Positions 17,772-25,045 of a stretch of DNA of 64,000 nt are shown piece by piece. The translations under genes and the position numbers were made by a program. Position 1 is the first letter of the stretch. Every line of letters starts with the position of its first letter. This DNA is from Acidobacteriota bacterium. Lineage in GTDB: Bacteria > Acidobacteriota > Terriglobia > Acidiferrales > UBA7541. The DNA is taken from NCBI GenBank assembly GCA_003223215.1, contig QHYH01000100.1:62001-126000 (forward strand). Direction: 5' to 3'. The notes beneath the pieces were generated by a model, which saw nothing but the letters and a program-made list of their open reading frames with translations, was not told the origin of the DNA and did no database searches.

Positions 17772-18890
17772 ATGAACGAAACCTATGAAGGACCTTTTTC
17801 ACTGCTTCAAATGTTCTGGGGCAGCATTACCGCGCGTCCGCTGCGCAGTTCTCTCAGCGTAATGGCGATTGCCATCCAGGTGATCCTCGTGCTGATGATT
17901 GTCGGTCTCACTTCGGGAGTGGTTTCCGAATGGGGAAAGCGCGTCGAGGGCGTTGGCGCGGACATCCTCGTGCAGCCGCCGAACTCTTCGATTTTTTTTG
18001 CTTTCTCAAGCGCGGTCATGCCGGTGTCGCTGGGCGATCAGCTTGCCAAAGTGAACAGCGTCGATGAAGTGGCTCCAACGCTTATCCTCACCGAGCCCAA
18101 GAGCTTAGTGCTCGTCTATGGCATCGACTACCAGCGCTTCAATGCCCTCAGCAAAGGCTTTTTGTTCCGCGATGGCCGCCCTTTCGAAGGTCCCGACGAA
18201 GTGATTGCCGACGACGTAATCGCGCAAACCCAGCATTTGCACGTGGGCAGCCAGGTCACACTGCTCAATCATGAATTTACGGTCAGCGGCATCGTGGCTC
18301 ACGGCAAAGGCGCGCGCTTTTTCATTCCCATCGAAACCGCTCAGGAGATTGCTGGCGCCGAGAAGCGCGTGTCGATGTTTTACGTTCGCAGCAAAGGAGA
18401 TACGGACGCGACGCGGGAGCAGCTCGCAAAGTTGTTGCCGCAATACAGCATCCGTTCCCTGGCCGAATACGTCTCTCTCATGAATTCTTCCAATTTGCCA
18501 CAGCTTCGCCCGTTCACTCGCACGATGGTGGCCCTCGGCATCGTTATCAGCTTCATCGTCGTTCTGCTCAACATGCATACCATGGTCATGGAACGTACGC
18601 GGGAGATCGGCATTTTGAAGGCACTCGGGTTTTCGCGTTTTGCTGTCGTTCGCATGCTCCTCACCGAAACGTTCATCCTTGCGCTGTTCGGCACGGGCCT
18701 TGGAATCGCCCTTACCTTCCTTACGCAATTCATCCTGAAAGAGACCAAGCCGGATCTCCCGGTCCTCATTACCACGCCCTGGATTTTGTCTGCGATGGCG
18801 CTTGCCCTGGTCGGAGCCACCGCCGGCGCTCTTTATCCCGCGTTTCGCGCGGCCGCCTACGATCCCGTTGTTGCCCTGGCTTACGAGTAA
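17772..18890 (+). CDS. FtsX-type ABC transporter permease (MacB-like), orphan
   Basis: 372-residue permease: an N-terminal membrane helix (SLSVMAIAIQVILVLMIVGL), a periplasmic MacB-core-like domain (~60-245), and three C-terminal helices of the FtsX domain. RTREIGILKALGFSRFAVVRMLLTE is the coupling-helix signature and PAFRAAAYDPVVALAYE the usual ending. Such proteins drive mechanotransmission-type export of lipoproteins, peptides or signals with a separate ATPase. No ATPase or membrane-fusion gene adjoins it, so the partner is elsewhere. The next gene is an unrelated reductase 54 bases downstream. Confidence 0.88.
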   Translation: MNETYEGPFSLLQMFWGSITARPLRSSLSVMAIAIQVILVLMIVGLTSGVVSEWGKRVEGVGADILVQPPNSSIFFAFSSAVMPVSLGDQLAKVNSVDEVAPTLILTEPKSLVLVYGIDYQRFNALSKGFLFRDGRPFEGPDEVIADDVIAQTQHLHVGSQVTLLNHEFTVSGIVAHGKGARFFIPIETAQEIAGAEKRVSMFYVRSKGDTDATREQLAKLLPQYSIRSLAEYVSLMNSSNLPQLRPFTRTMVALGIVISFIVVLLNMHTMVMERTREIGILKALGFSRFAVVRMLLTETFILALFGTGLGIALTFLTQFILKETKPDLPVLITTPWILSAMALALVGATAGALYPAFRAAAYDPVVALAYE

Positions 18891-18944
18891 CGGTTTCAGT
18901 TTAGCGGCGGAGGGAAACCAGGGTTCCGCGGGGAAGCAATCGAG

Positions 18945-19736
18945 ATGGCCCTTTCTCAGGATAAACATCATCACGCGCGGATCCTGGCTCGTCGGGACGT
19001 CTCCCGGGATTTGTGCATCTGGCGCATCGATCCAGGCGGACCTTTTGCATACCGGGCCGGACAATATGCCACACTCGGCCTCGAGTTCGACGGGGTTCGA
19101 ACCGAGCGCGCTTACTCCCTGGTCTCCTCGCCTTATGAACAGGAGCTTGAAGTTTTTGTCGAACTGGTTCCCCAGGGCGGCTTGACGCCAAGGCTTTTTC
19201 AACTCAAGCCCGGCGACACGCTGCTCTGCCGCAGGATCGCCAAAGGCCGCTTCCTACTCGATTTGCGAAGTGGCCGCACGAACCACCTGCTGATTTCGAC
19301 GGTCACCGGCGTCGCCCCGTTTGTCAGCTACGTTCGCACCCTCTATCGCGACTGGAAGAGCGGCGAGGGCTCTTTGCCCGGGGAACACAAGTTCTTCTGC
19401 CTTCAGGGTGCCAGCCACTCTTTTGAGTTTGGCTATCGCGAGGAACTCGAACGCCGTGCCTCCGACGCACCTTGGTTCGAATACGTTCCCACCGTGAGCC
19501 GTCCCTGGGAGGAAGCCCAATGGGCCGGCGAAACCGGGCGCGTGGACGATCTCTTACGAAAATACATCGACCAGTGGGGATTGCGCCCTGACAAGACAAC
19601 GGCGTACTTATGCGGTCATCCGAAGATGATCGAAAACAGCAGGGGGATTTTGGAGCGTGCTGGATGGAAGAAGGATGCGATCCTTGAAGAAGCGTTTTTT
19701 CACGTCGCCATCAAGGAAGGCGGCGGCTCGGCCTGA
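18945..19736 (+). CDS. fpr: Ferredoxin/flavodoxin-NADP(+) reductase family protein
   Basis: 263 residues, typical for bacterial FPR. The FAD-binding RAYSLVSSP (RxYS at 55-58) lies in the beta-barrel domain. The pyridine-nucleotide domain has TGVAPFVSYVRTL (from 121) and LCGHPKMIENSRGILE; the C-terminal AFFHVAIKEGGGSA replaces the usual FVEKYW. It moves electrons between NADPH and ferredoxin or flavodoxin. It is the only gene here with a clear redox-carrier role, and no carrier gene adjoins it. Confidence 0.9.
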   Translation: MALSQDKHHHARILARRDVSRDLCIWRIDPGGPFAYRAGQYATLGLEFDGVRTERAYSLVSSPYEQELEVFVELVPQGGLTPRLFQLKPGDTLLCRRIAKGRFLLDLRSGRTNHLLISTVTGVAPFVSYVRTLYRDWKSGEGSLPGEHKFFCLQGASHSFEFGYREELERRASDAPWFEYVPTVSRPWEEAQWAGETGRVDDLLRKYIDQWGLRPDKTTAYLCGHPKMIENSRGILERAGWKKDAILEEAFFHVAIKEGGGSA

Positions 19737-19746
19737 CGAACTTTCC

Positions 19747-20184
19747 TTACACTCCCGGACCGCTTTCCTCGAGTTGGCCGACGACGTCGTCCAGAGTGCT
19801 CAAGGGCACCCGCAGGTGCACGTGCTCGTCCGCTGAATCAACATCCACCTGCAAATTGCCGGAGCGCGTCCGGAACTGGGCGTGCTTTCCTCCATCGATC
19901 ATTTCGATAAGATCCACGTTAGGAAGTTTTTTGAGTTCCTTAGCAAAGGCGTGGATCGTGGGCAGCACTTCGCGCGCGTGTTGCGCTGCATCGCACAAAT
20001 CGTGCTTCGGCACGAAATGCATGGCCATCGGGACCATTGCCGCCGGCACCCACATGTGCACGTGCGAGCCTCCCGCGCGGTACTCGTCGACGTCCACGCG
20101 AATCAAGCCATCGCGGAACGCGTACGCGCCCGCCAACACGAGCGTCCCGCCGAGCCCAAGGGCGGCTTTCGCTAGCAGCACCAT
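19747..20184 (-). CDS. Hypothetical protein, related to its upstream neighbour
   Basis: 145 residues. The start at 20184 is set by GAGGAGG 5 bases upstream. A short hydrophobic N-terminus (MVLLAKAALGLGGTLVLAGAYAF) may be a signal or anchor. The body has two similar beta-rich halves: IRVDVDEYRAGGSHVHMWVPAAMVPMAM and LQVDVDSADEHVHLRVPLSTLDDVVGQLE. The V-D-V...H-V-H-x-x-V-P pattern recurs in the gene 71 bases upstream (LHVRVIS...VRVNLPLELAEKVLPAV), so the two are probably paralogues in one operon. Function unknown; no metal site can be asserted despite the paired His. Confidence 0.65.
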   Translation of the reverse strand: MVLLAKAALGLGGTLVLAGAYAFRDGLIRVDVDEYRAGGSHVHMWVPAAMVPMAMHFVPKHDLCDAAQHAREVLPTIHAFAKELKKLPNVDLIEMIDGGKHAQFRTRSGNLQVDVDSADEHVHLRVPLSTLDDVVGQLEESGPGV

Positions 20185-20255
20185 GTTTGCCTCCTCGGTC
20201 CACGCTTTGAGCCGGAAAACTTTTGGAGTTGTAAGTTCCAAAGACCACAAACGGT

Positions 20256-20897
20256 TTAGTCTGCGACATTCTTGGAGTCAAGCCAGACCTTCACCGTGTT
20301 TTCGCTGTCCTGCACGGAAACCAGTTCGGTGTCGCCCTGCGCACCCAGCGCGTGGAGCGCCGCCACCAGATCTAATTCGTCCTTGCCCGCGGAGAGCAGC
20401 GCATCGATCACCTTGATCGGCACCTTGACTTCCACCTGGGACTTCTTCGATGCGCTCTTGTCCCGCACATGAATCGTCAGGTGGTTGCCCTCTTTGGCCA
20501 CGCGCACATGGTTATCATCGCCCTCGACGGTGACGTATTGGCCTTCCTTGGCCGTGCGGATCGCCTCCATCAGGGCGCGCAGATCCACGTCGTTCATCTC
20601 TGAAGGATCAATCCTGACCTTGCCGTTATGGAGCCGGTCGTGGTTCACCGCAGGAAGCACCTTTTCCGCGAGTTCCAGAGGCAGGTTTACGCGCACCGTT
20701 TCTCCCCTGCCGTCGGTCGAGATCACCCGCACATGCAGCCAGCGCTCGGCGTTCTCGGCGGCTGCGGAACTCCTTGACGGTGCAGGCTTTGCCGGCGCGG
20801 CGCCGCCCTGAGCCGGCGCCCGTACGGGTAAGAGCGCCAAAACCATGGCGCTAATCAGTGCGGTCTTCATGGCCAAGCCTCGATTTGCAGAAAACAT
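20256..20897 (-). CDS. Hypothetical secreted protein with repeated V-x-V-P-x-x-V modules
   Basis: 213 residues. The frame is open far upstream, but GAGGAGG 9 bases before the ATG at 20897 fixes the start (MFSANRGLAMKTALISAM), giving a signal peptide cleaved near APAQGG. The mature protein has beta-strand repeats, each ending in a helix: VRVNLPLELAEKVLPAV, RALMEAIRTAKEGQYVTVEGDDNHVRV and VEVKVPIKVIDALLSAG. The theme resembles the downstream 145-residue protein. It could be an anti-sigma-linked or adhesin-like envelope protein; nothing decisive is visible. Confidence 0.65.
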   Translation of the reverse strand: MFSANRGLAMKTALISAMVLALLPVRAPAQGGAAPAKPAPSRSSAAAENAERWLHVRVISTDGRGETVRVNLPLELAEKVLPAVNHDRLHNGKVRIDPSEMNDVDLRALMEAIRTAKEGQYVTVEGDDNHVRVAKEGNHLTIHVRDKSASKKSQVEVKVPIKVIDALLSAGKDELDLVAALHALGAQGDTELVSVQDSENTVKVWLDSKNVAD

Positions 20898-21217
20898 TGC
20901 GGATTGCCTCCTCGCCGGAGCCTGCGCTCCTGCCGGCCTTCGCCTTTGGCCGCCAGGGTTCTGACTCAGGTCCCCGCTCAAGACCGTCCCCGCTTTTCGA
21001 TAGAGGTACGAGACACTCCTTAAAAATGTTTCGCGGAAGTCTGGAGCTTGGCGCTTGTTAGAGCCAGCAGCTAGGCGCCGTGTCTTTCGACGCTCTAGGG
21101 CTGGCTTCTGTTTAGCCGACTCTGAGGAGGAAACCCGCCGCTTCTCGCCGGGAGACTCGATGACAAGCGTCCGGGTGTGGATCGCAAGGTCGCGACAGCC
21201 GCGAGGTGGGTTCACCG
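20898..21217. other. Non-coding stretch upstream of the first conserved element copy
   Basis: A long minus-strand frame runs through here but has no coding character. The bases before 21218 presumably hold the promoter of the plus-strand element and the minus-strand promoter of the gene starting at 20897. The word TTTCGACGCT at 21085-21094 recurs at 22829-22838 before the second copy, hinting that the duplicated unit is longer than its conserved core. Confidence 0.3.
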
Positions 21218-21390
21218 TTTTGCACAACCGTGCACAGCTTTCCACAGCCCAACTTTCAGATTCCTCTTGCCAAGAAAAACGGCCGGGTCTACTCTCTCGC
21301 CCAGATTGAGCCGGGAAGCCTAAAAAACTTAACGGCACAATTGAAAGAGGGCGCAGCGGCCGCAAGGCCGTTGCGCCCTCAATCTTTTTA
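21218..21390 (+). ncRNA. Candidate small RNA, copy 1 of a duplicated intergenic element
   Basis: This segment aligns without gaps (offset 1680 bases) to 22898-23070. By hand count about 118 of 138 positions before the terminator are identical, and 53 of 55 in 21301-21355. It ends in a strong intrinsic terminator on the plus strand: GAGGGCGCA (21347-21355) pairs with TGCGCCCTC (21372-21380), extended by CGGCC-GCAA-GGCCG, then AATCTTTTTA. It contains no open frame, and no protein shares it. A structured RNA with its own promoter is the simplest explanation. I cannot assign an RNA family; acidobacterial motifs such as Acido-1 are candidates to test. Confidence 0.55.
21347..21390 (+). terminator. 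Intrinsic terminator of element copy 1
   Basis: The stem GAGGGCGCA/TGCGCCCTC continues through a G-U pair into CGGCC/GGCCG with a GCAA tetraloop, 15 pairs in all, followed by AATCTTTTTA. The T tract is on the plus strand. It lies 39 bases from the convergent end of the D-threonine-aldolase-like gene. Confidence 0.8.
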
Positions 21391-21428
21391 GCCCGATTTT
21401 GGCGTTGCCGGGATCGCTCCTGCCAGCC

Positions 21429-22673
21429 CTACTCACGTCGTGGGGCGATAACCGCTTCGGACCTTCCCGAGAAGCTAGCTGACGCGCCAGCGAAGGAATC
21501 GTTTCCCGCGTTCCCTAGGAGCGGCTCCTCGCGTCCCCGCGCGGTCACTCTTTCTACCGACAGAATCTCGCCGTTCCGCACCAGCAGAGCGCTATCAAAG
21601 TTGTTCACCGTAGGACAAACGTGGCGGGGAAGCAGGCAAAGGAAGTCTCCGACCCGCGGACCTGAAGCTCCTCCTGCGACCGCCAAGGGCAGGTGCTCTT
21701 CGCTTGGCGAAAGTGGCGTAAGTTCCCGATGCCCAAGCACGAGGCAGGTGGGCACGCCGGCATCCGCGGATACGGCCTTGTGCCCTGCATCGCAAGTGAC
21801 CACGCCCCCGCGCGGCCGGCTCACAAGTCTTGTCAAGACTAGCGCGGCTGGCTGATACGCAAACCTGGCCGGCAACTGTGCCAGGCTCGTCGCATCGTTA
21901 TAGACCACCGTCCCCGGCGATACCCGGTGAACGAATCGCCTTCCGCGAAAGCCTTGGTAGGTGAGTGAGCAGGGCAGCGTTGGCGTGCCTGCGGTAATGA
22001 CCTCCGGCACGTTCGCTCCGCTGCGCTCGATCTCGCTCACGGCTTCCAGCAGGGAATCGTAGCCGGCATGGGCTGCCTTGGTCCGCTCGCCTTCCGCGAC
22101 CCCGCCATACTGGCCGTCGTAATAGTGCAAGCCGCGGAACTGAAGCCTTAGCGCTCCTACCGCCCGCACAAGCTTTAGAACTTCATCCTTGTGGCGCGGT
22201 TCAATCCCCGTGCGGTTCATCCCCGGATTCAGGTCCACGAACACGCCGACCGAACTGCCCTGCCATTGCAGCACTTGTTCTTCGTTCTCGGCCAAAACGG
22301 AAATGCGCACATCCGGGAAGGCAGCGGCAATCTCGCGCACGCGCCGTGCATTCGCGCCTAGTGCAGGATAAGCCATGAGGATGTCCCTAGCCGCGCTGCG
22401 GCAGGCCACCAGCAGTTCGAGAGTGGTCGCGCACTTGAAATTGCAAACGCCGCTCTCGATCAGCATGCGCAATGTGTAGTCGAGCTTTGCCGTCTTGATG
22501 TGGACTCGCCAGCGATTCGCATCGCCATCCAGCAGCTTCAGGGTGCTGGCAATGTTCGAGGCGATCATTTCCGGATAGACGACCAGCGCAGGAGTAAGCG
22601 TTTCATCGGCGCGCGGCACGCGGTAACGCTCGTCCCAGGCGAACTCGTTCAACATGAATTTCGGCGCTCCCAT
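21429..22673 (-). CDS. D-threonine aldolase / D-serine dehydratase-like PLP enzyme (alanine racemase fold)
   Basis: 414 residues (start ATG 22673; ATG 22655 is an alternative). The N-terminal PLP barrel has LTPALVVYPEMIASNI, the PLP lysine in WRVHIKTAKLD (Lys60), FVDLNPGMNRTGIEP and FRGLHYYDGQYGG. The C-terminal domain carries VVTCDAGHKAVSAD and LPRHVCPTVNNFD; in D-threonine aldolases and DSD1-type D-serine dehydratases the His-x-Cys of the latter binds the divalent metal. It should cleave or dehydrate a D-beta-hydroxy amino acid. Together with the D-Ala peptide genes at 33-39 kb it suggests D-amino-acid turnover. Both flanks carry copies of the candidate small RNA. Confidence 0.85.
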   Translation of the reverse strand: MGAPKFMLNEFAWDERYRVPRADETLTPALVVYPEMIASNIASTLKLLDGDANRWRVHIKTAKLDYTLRMLIESGVCNFKCATTLELLVACRSAARDILMAYPALGANARRVREIAAAFPDVRISVLAENEEQVLQWQGSSVGVFVDLNPGMNRTGIEPRHKDEVLKLVRAVGALRLQFRGLHYYDGQYGGVAEGERTKAAHAGYDSLLEAVSEIERSGANVPEVITAGTPTLPCSLTYQGFRGRRFVHRVSPGTVVYNDATSLAQLPARFAYQPAALVLTRLVSRPRGGVVTCDAGHKAVSADAGVPTCLVLGHRELTPLSPSEEHLPLAVAGGASGPRVGDFLCLLPRHVCPTVNNFDSALLVRNGEILSVERVTARGREEPLLGNAGNDSFAGASASFSGRSEAVIAPRRE

Positions 22674-22897
22674 CGCGGGTTTGATGATAGCGCGGAAACC
22701 GGAATCGCTGCCAGTTAGCGCAAAGTTCTCCCATTTTTTCTCAATCGACGTCGGTCGAGACCGCTGCCTCGAGCGTCGGCAGCTGCGTCTCCCGTAGCCA
22801 CCGCAAAGGTGAGGCGCCAATGGCTTGGTTTCGACGCTTTGCTACGCGCACTCCGGCCTAGGGCACTGCCGGTGAAGGCGGTTCTTGCTGCCCGGCT
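22674..22897. other. Non-coding stretch between the D-threonine-aldolase-like gene and element copy 2
   Basis: No convincing gene. It should contain the minus-strand promoter of the enzyme gene and the plus-strand promoter of the second element. No motif stands out beyond the TTTCGACGCT shared with the region before copy 1. Confidence 0.3.
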
Positions 22898-23070
22898 TTT
22901 TGCACAATTGTGCACAGCTTTCCACAGAGAAGCTTTCAGATTTTTCTTGCCAACCAAAAACACTGGGTCTATTGTCAGGCACAGATTGAGCCGGGAAGCC
23001 TCAAAAACTTAACGGCACAATTGAAAGAGGGCGCAATCGCTTAACGGCGGCTGCGCCTTCAATTTTTTCT
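22898..23070 (+). ncRNA. Candidate small RNA, copy 2 of a duplicated intergenic element
   Basis: Ungapped partner of 21218-21390. The most conserved parts are TGCACAGCTTTCCACAG (22911-22927), TTTCAGA, CTTGCCAA, GGGTCT, and the block from CAGATTGAGCCGGGAAGCCT to the terminator stem. Here TTGAG...CTCAA (22985-23006) can pair, and CAATTGTGC (22905-22913) is complementary to GCACAATTG (23015-23023), which would close the whole element. The terminator stem differs in sequence from copy 1 yet still pairs (GAGGGCGCA with TGCGCCTTC through one G-U). It ends 57 bases before the SDR gene, so a regulatory leader role is an alternative. Confidence 0.55.
23027..23070 (+). terminator. Intrinsic terminator of element copy 2
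   Basis: GAGGGCGCA (23027-23035) pairs with TGCGCCTTC (23052-23060) with one G-U pair, followed by AATTTTTTCT on the plus strand. It lies directly upstream of the SDR gene, so readthrough could matter for that gene. Confidence 0.75.
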
Positions 23071-23126
23071 CGCTCGCTTTTCCCGGCGTGCCTCGGCTTT
23101 CCTCGGCAGTGTCGTAAGATACCCGG

Positions 23127-23993
23127 ATGAACAGGACGCAATCGTTCTTTCGGAACAAAGTGGTGATGGTCACCGGCGCTTCGTCGGGAATCGGCCAGGA
23201 GCTGGCGTGGCAATTGGGGCAGGCGGGGGCGAAGCTGACGCTGGCAGCCCGGCGCAAGGAATTGCTTGAGAATCTGGCACAAAGAATTGCGGCCACGGGA
23301 AAAACGAAGCCGTTGGTGACGCGGTGCGACGTCGCCCAAGAAGGCGATTTGCAGACAGCGGTGGCGGAAACGGTGCGCCAATGGGGAAAATTGGATGTGG
23401 CGATCGCCAACGCCGGCTTTGGCGTGGTTGGCCCACTGAAGAAACTCTCGCTCGAGGATTACCGGCGACAATTTGAGACCAACGTCTTTGGCGTGCTGCG
23501 AACGATTTACGCGGCGCTCCCCGAAATCGAGAAAAACAAAGGCAACATCGCTATCGTTGGAAGTGTGTCGGGCTGGACGGCGTCGCCAGGCGCCTCGCCG
23601 TACGCCATGAGCAAGTTCGCCGTTCGCGCGCTGGCCAATTCGATTGCGCCGGAGCTGCGGCTGTCCGGAGTGACGGTGACGCTGATCAGTCCGGGCTTTG
23701 TAGCCAGTGAGATCCGACGGGTCGACAACCAGGGAAAGCTTCATGAAGAAGCGAAAGAGCCCATTGCATCGTGGCTGGTGATGCCGACGGAGAAAGCGAC
23801 GCGTCAGATTCTGCGGGCGATTGCCAAAGGGAAACGCGAAGCCATCATTACCGGGCATGGCAAGGCTTTGGTCATCCTCGAGCGCTTCCTGCCCTGGATG
23901 CTTCGCGCGGCGGGCCGAAAGATGGCGGCGGGCCGAGGGGGCTACCGTGCGGAACCGAAAAGCTTAAGGAAAATCGAAGAAGATGAGAGTTAA
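23127..23993 (+). CDS. Short-chain dehydrogenase/reductase (SDR)
   Basis: 288-residue classical SDR. The cofactor-binding TGASSGIG lies at 16-23, NAG at 95-97, the catalytic Ser in VGSVSGW (~146-148) and YAMSK (Tyr159, Lys163). AARRKELLENLA after beta2 suggests NADP(H) preference (Arg pair). The C-terminus has an amphipathic, basic extension (ILERFLPWMLRAAGRKMAAGRGG) seen in membrane-associated DltE/SDR7-like members. Substrate unknown. Convergent with the PilZ gene. Confidence 0.9.
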   Translation: MNRTQSFFRNKVVMVTGASSGIGQELAWQLGQAGAKLTLAARRKELLENLAQRIAATGKTKPLVTRCDVAQEGDLQTAVAETVRQWGKLDVAIANAGFGVVGPLKKLSLEDYRRQFETNVFGVLRTIYAALPEIEKNKGNIAIVGSVSGWTASPGASPYAMSKFAVRALANSIAPELRLSGVTVTLISPGFVASEIRRVDNQGKLHEEAKEPIASWLVMPTEKATRQILRAIAKGKREAIITGHGKALVILERFLPWMLRAAGRKMAAGRGGYRAEPKSLRKIEEDES

Positions 23994-24026
23994 AAGCCGA
24001 GGAGTGAGACCTGAAAAGGGGAAAGC

Positions 24027-24914
24027 TCATTTTTTTGGGGGCTGGCCCTTCCCGGGTTCGTCATCGAGCTCACCTTCCGGTAGTTCCACGTGCCAAATGT
24101 CTTTCTCCCGTTGCAGCCCCATTACGCCGACTTGATTGGCTTCTGTAGTGCCGACGTGGCCGATCCACACCACACGAAATCTCTTTTTGCGCCAGAGCCG
24201 GCGCACTTCGATGGTTTGTCCTGGAGAAGTGAGAAAGCCGATGCCGTCTAAGCGCGCGCCATCCTGGCTGAGGTCGACGGTATAGCTGCTCTGCTTGAAC
24301 GGATGGCCTCGCGAGTCCGTGCCGTTGACAACCACGCGCAGCGTTTTGGGGACGCGTTGCTGCTTGCGGGACCTGCGCCAGAACTCGGGGATCGGGCATT
24401 TGAACGCCAGGCCAATCTTAGTTTCGCGGTCCGTGTAAGCCTCGAGATAAACCACGCGGACTTCCTGCTCGAGGCCGCTGCCCTTTTGCATGAGAAACAC
24501 GGAATCTCCGATGGCCAGCTTGGTTTTGAGCATCACCAGGGCGCCGCTCGAATTGACCGTTTGCGTTTCTGTTTCTTCGTGGAACGCGCCGTGGTCCTTG
24601 GTAAAGCCGTAAACCACCACGGGTATGCGAAGAGACATGCGCTCACTGGAACGAGGAATTCTTTTGGTTGTTTCGGTGGAGACCGGCTTGCCAAAAGTAA
24701 AAGCAGACTTTTCTGTGGAAGCCGGTTTTTCGTCTAGGGGAGCTACCCCGATGACCTCTTGCGGCGTCCCTTGTTGTGCGCCATGTTCGCGGCACTTGAA
24801 ATCCCATGTTTGTTCCTGGATCTGCTCGTAAGTTTCGCGGCGGTCTGCGAGCGTGACCCAGGAGTCGGCCTCGCAAAGAGGACAACGCAGCCGAATCGCA
24901 AAATTTCCAGGCAT
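24027..24914 (-). CDS. Double PilZ-domain protein with N-terminal zinc-ribbon-like motif
   Basis: 295 residues. The N-terminus has CPLCEAD (11-17) and a later CREH, a possible Cys/His metal site. A first PilZ-like domain (RSSERMSLRIPVVVYG ... QTVNSSGALVML) has lost the canonical DxSxxG. A second domain has RVPKTLRVVV and the intact TVDLSQDGARL (D-x-S-x-x-G), so it is the likely cyclic-di-GMP binder. These proteins control motility or envelope functions in response to c-di-GMP; the cyclase at 5198-6607 is a possible supplier. It stands alone, convergent with the SDR. Confidence 0.82.
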   Translation of the reverse strand: MPGNFAIRLRCPLCEADSWVTLADRRETYEQIQEQTWDFKCREHGAQQGTPQEVIGVAPLDEKPASTEKSAFTFGKPVSTETTKRIPRSSERMSLRIPVVVYGFTKDHGAFHEETETQTVNSSGALVMLKTKLAIGDSVFLMQKGSGLEQEVRVVYLEAYTDRETKIGLAFKCPIPEFWRRSRKQQRVPKTLRVVVNGTDSRGHPFKQSSYTVDLSQDGARLDGIGFLTSPGQTIEVRRLWRKKRFRVVWIGHVGTTEANQVGVMGLQREKDIWHVELPEGELDDEPGKGQPPKK

Positions 24915-25045
24915 TCCGTTCTTCCTGTGCTTTCAGGATACCTTGAAGGCGGCGGGCGGCTCCGGATTGCCAAGGCGTGTTTCGTCGAAAAGTAACTGGT
25001 GGCGGGGATGGTGCAAAGGAAAAGGCGCGATCTTTCCGTGCGAAG

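Noticed and set aside
19085-19490. GGTTCGAA words that resemble a tRNA T-loop
   Set aside because: They fall inside the ferredoxin-NADP reductase coding frame and no cloverleaf can be built; no tRNA was found in the window.
20898-21365. Long N-terminal extension of the minus-strand gene ending at 20256
   Set aside because: It would run antisense through the conserved element copy 1 and remove the clear signal peptide; the GAGGAGG site fixes the start at 20897.
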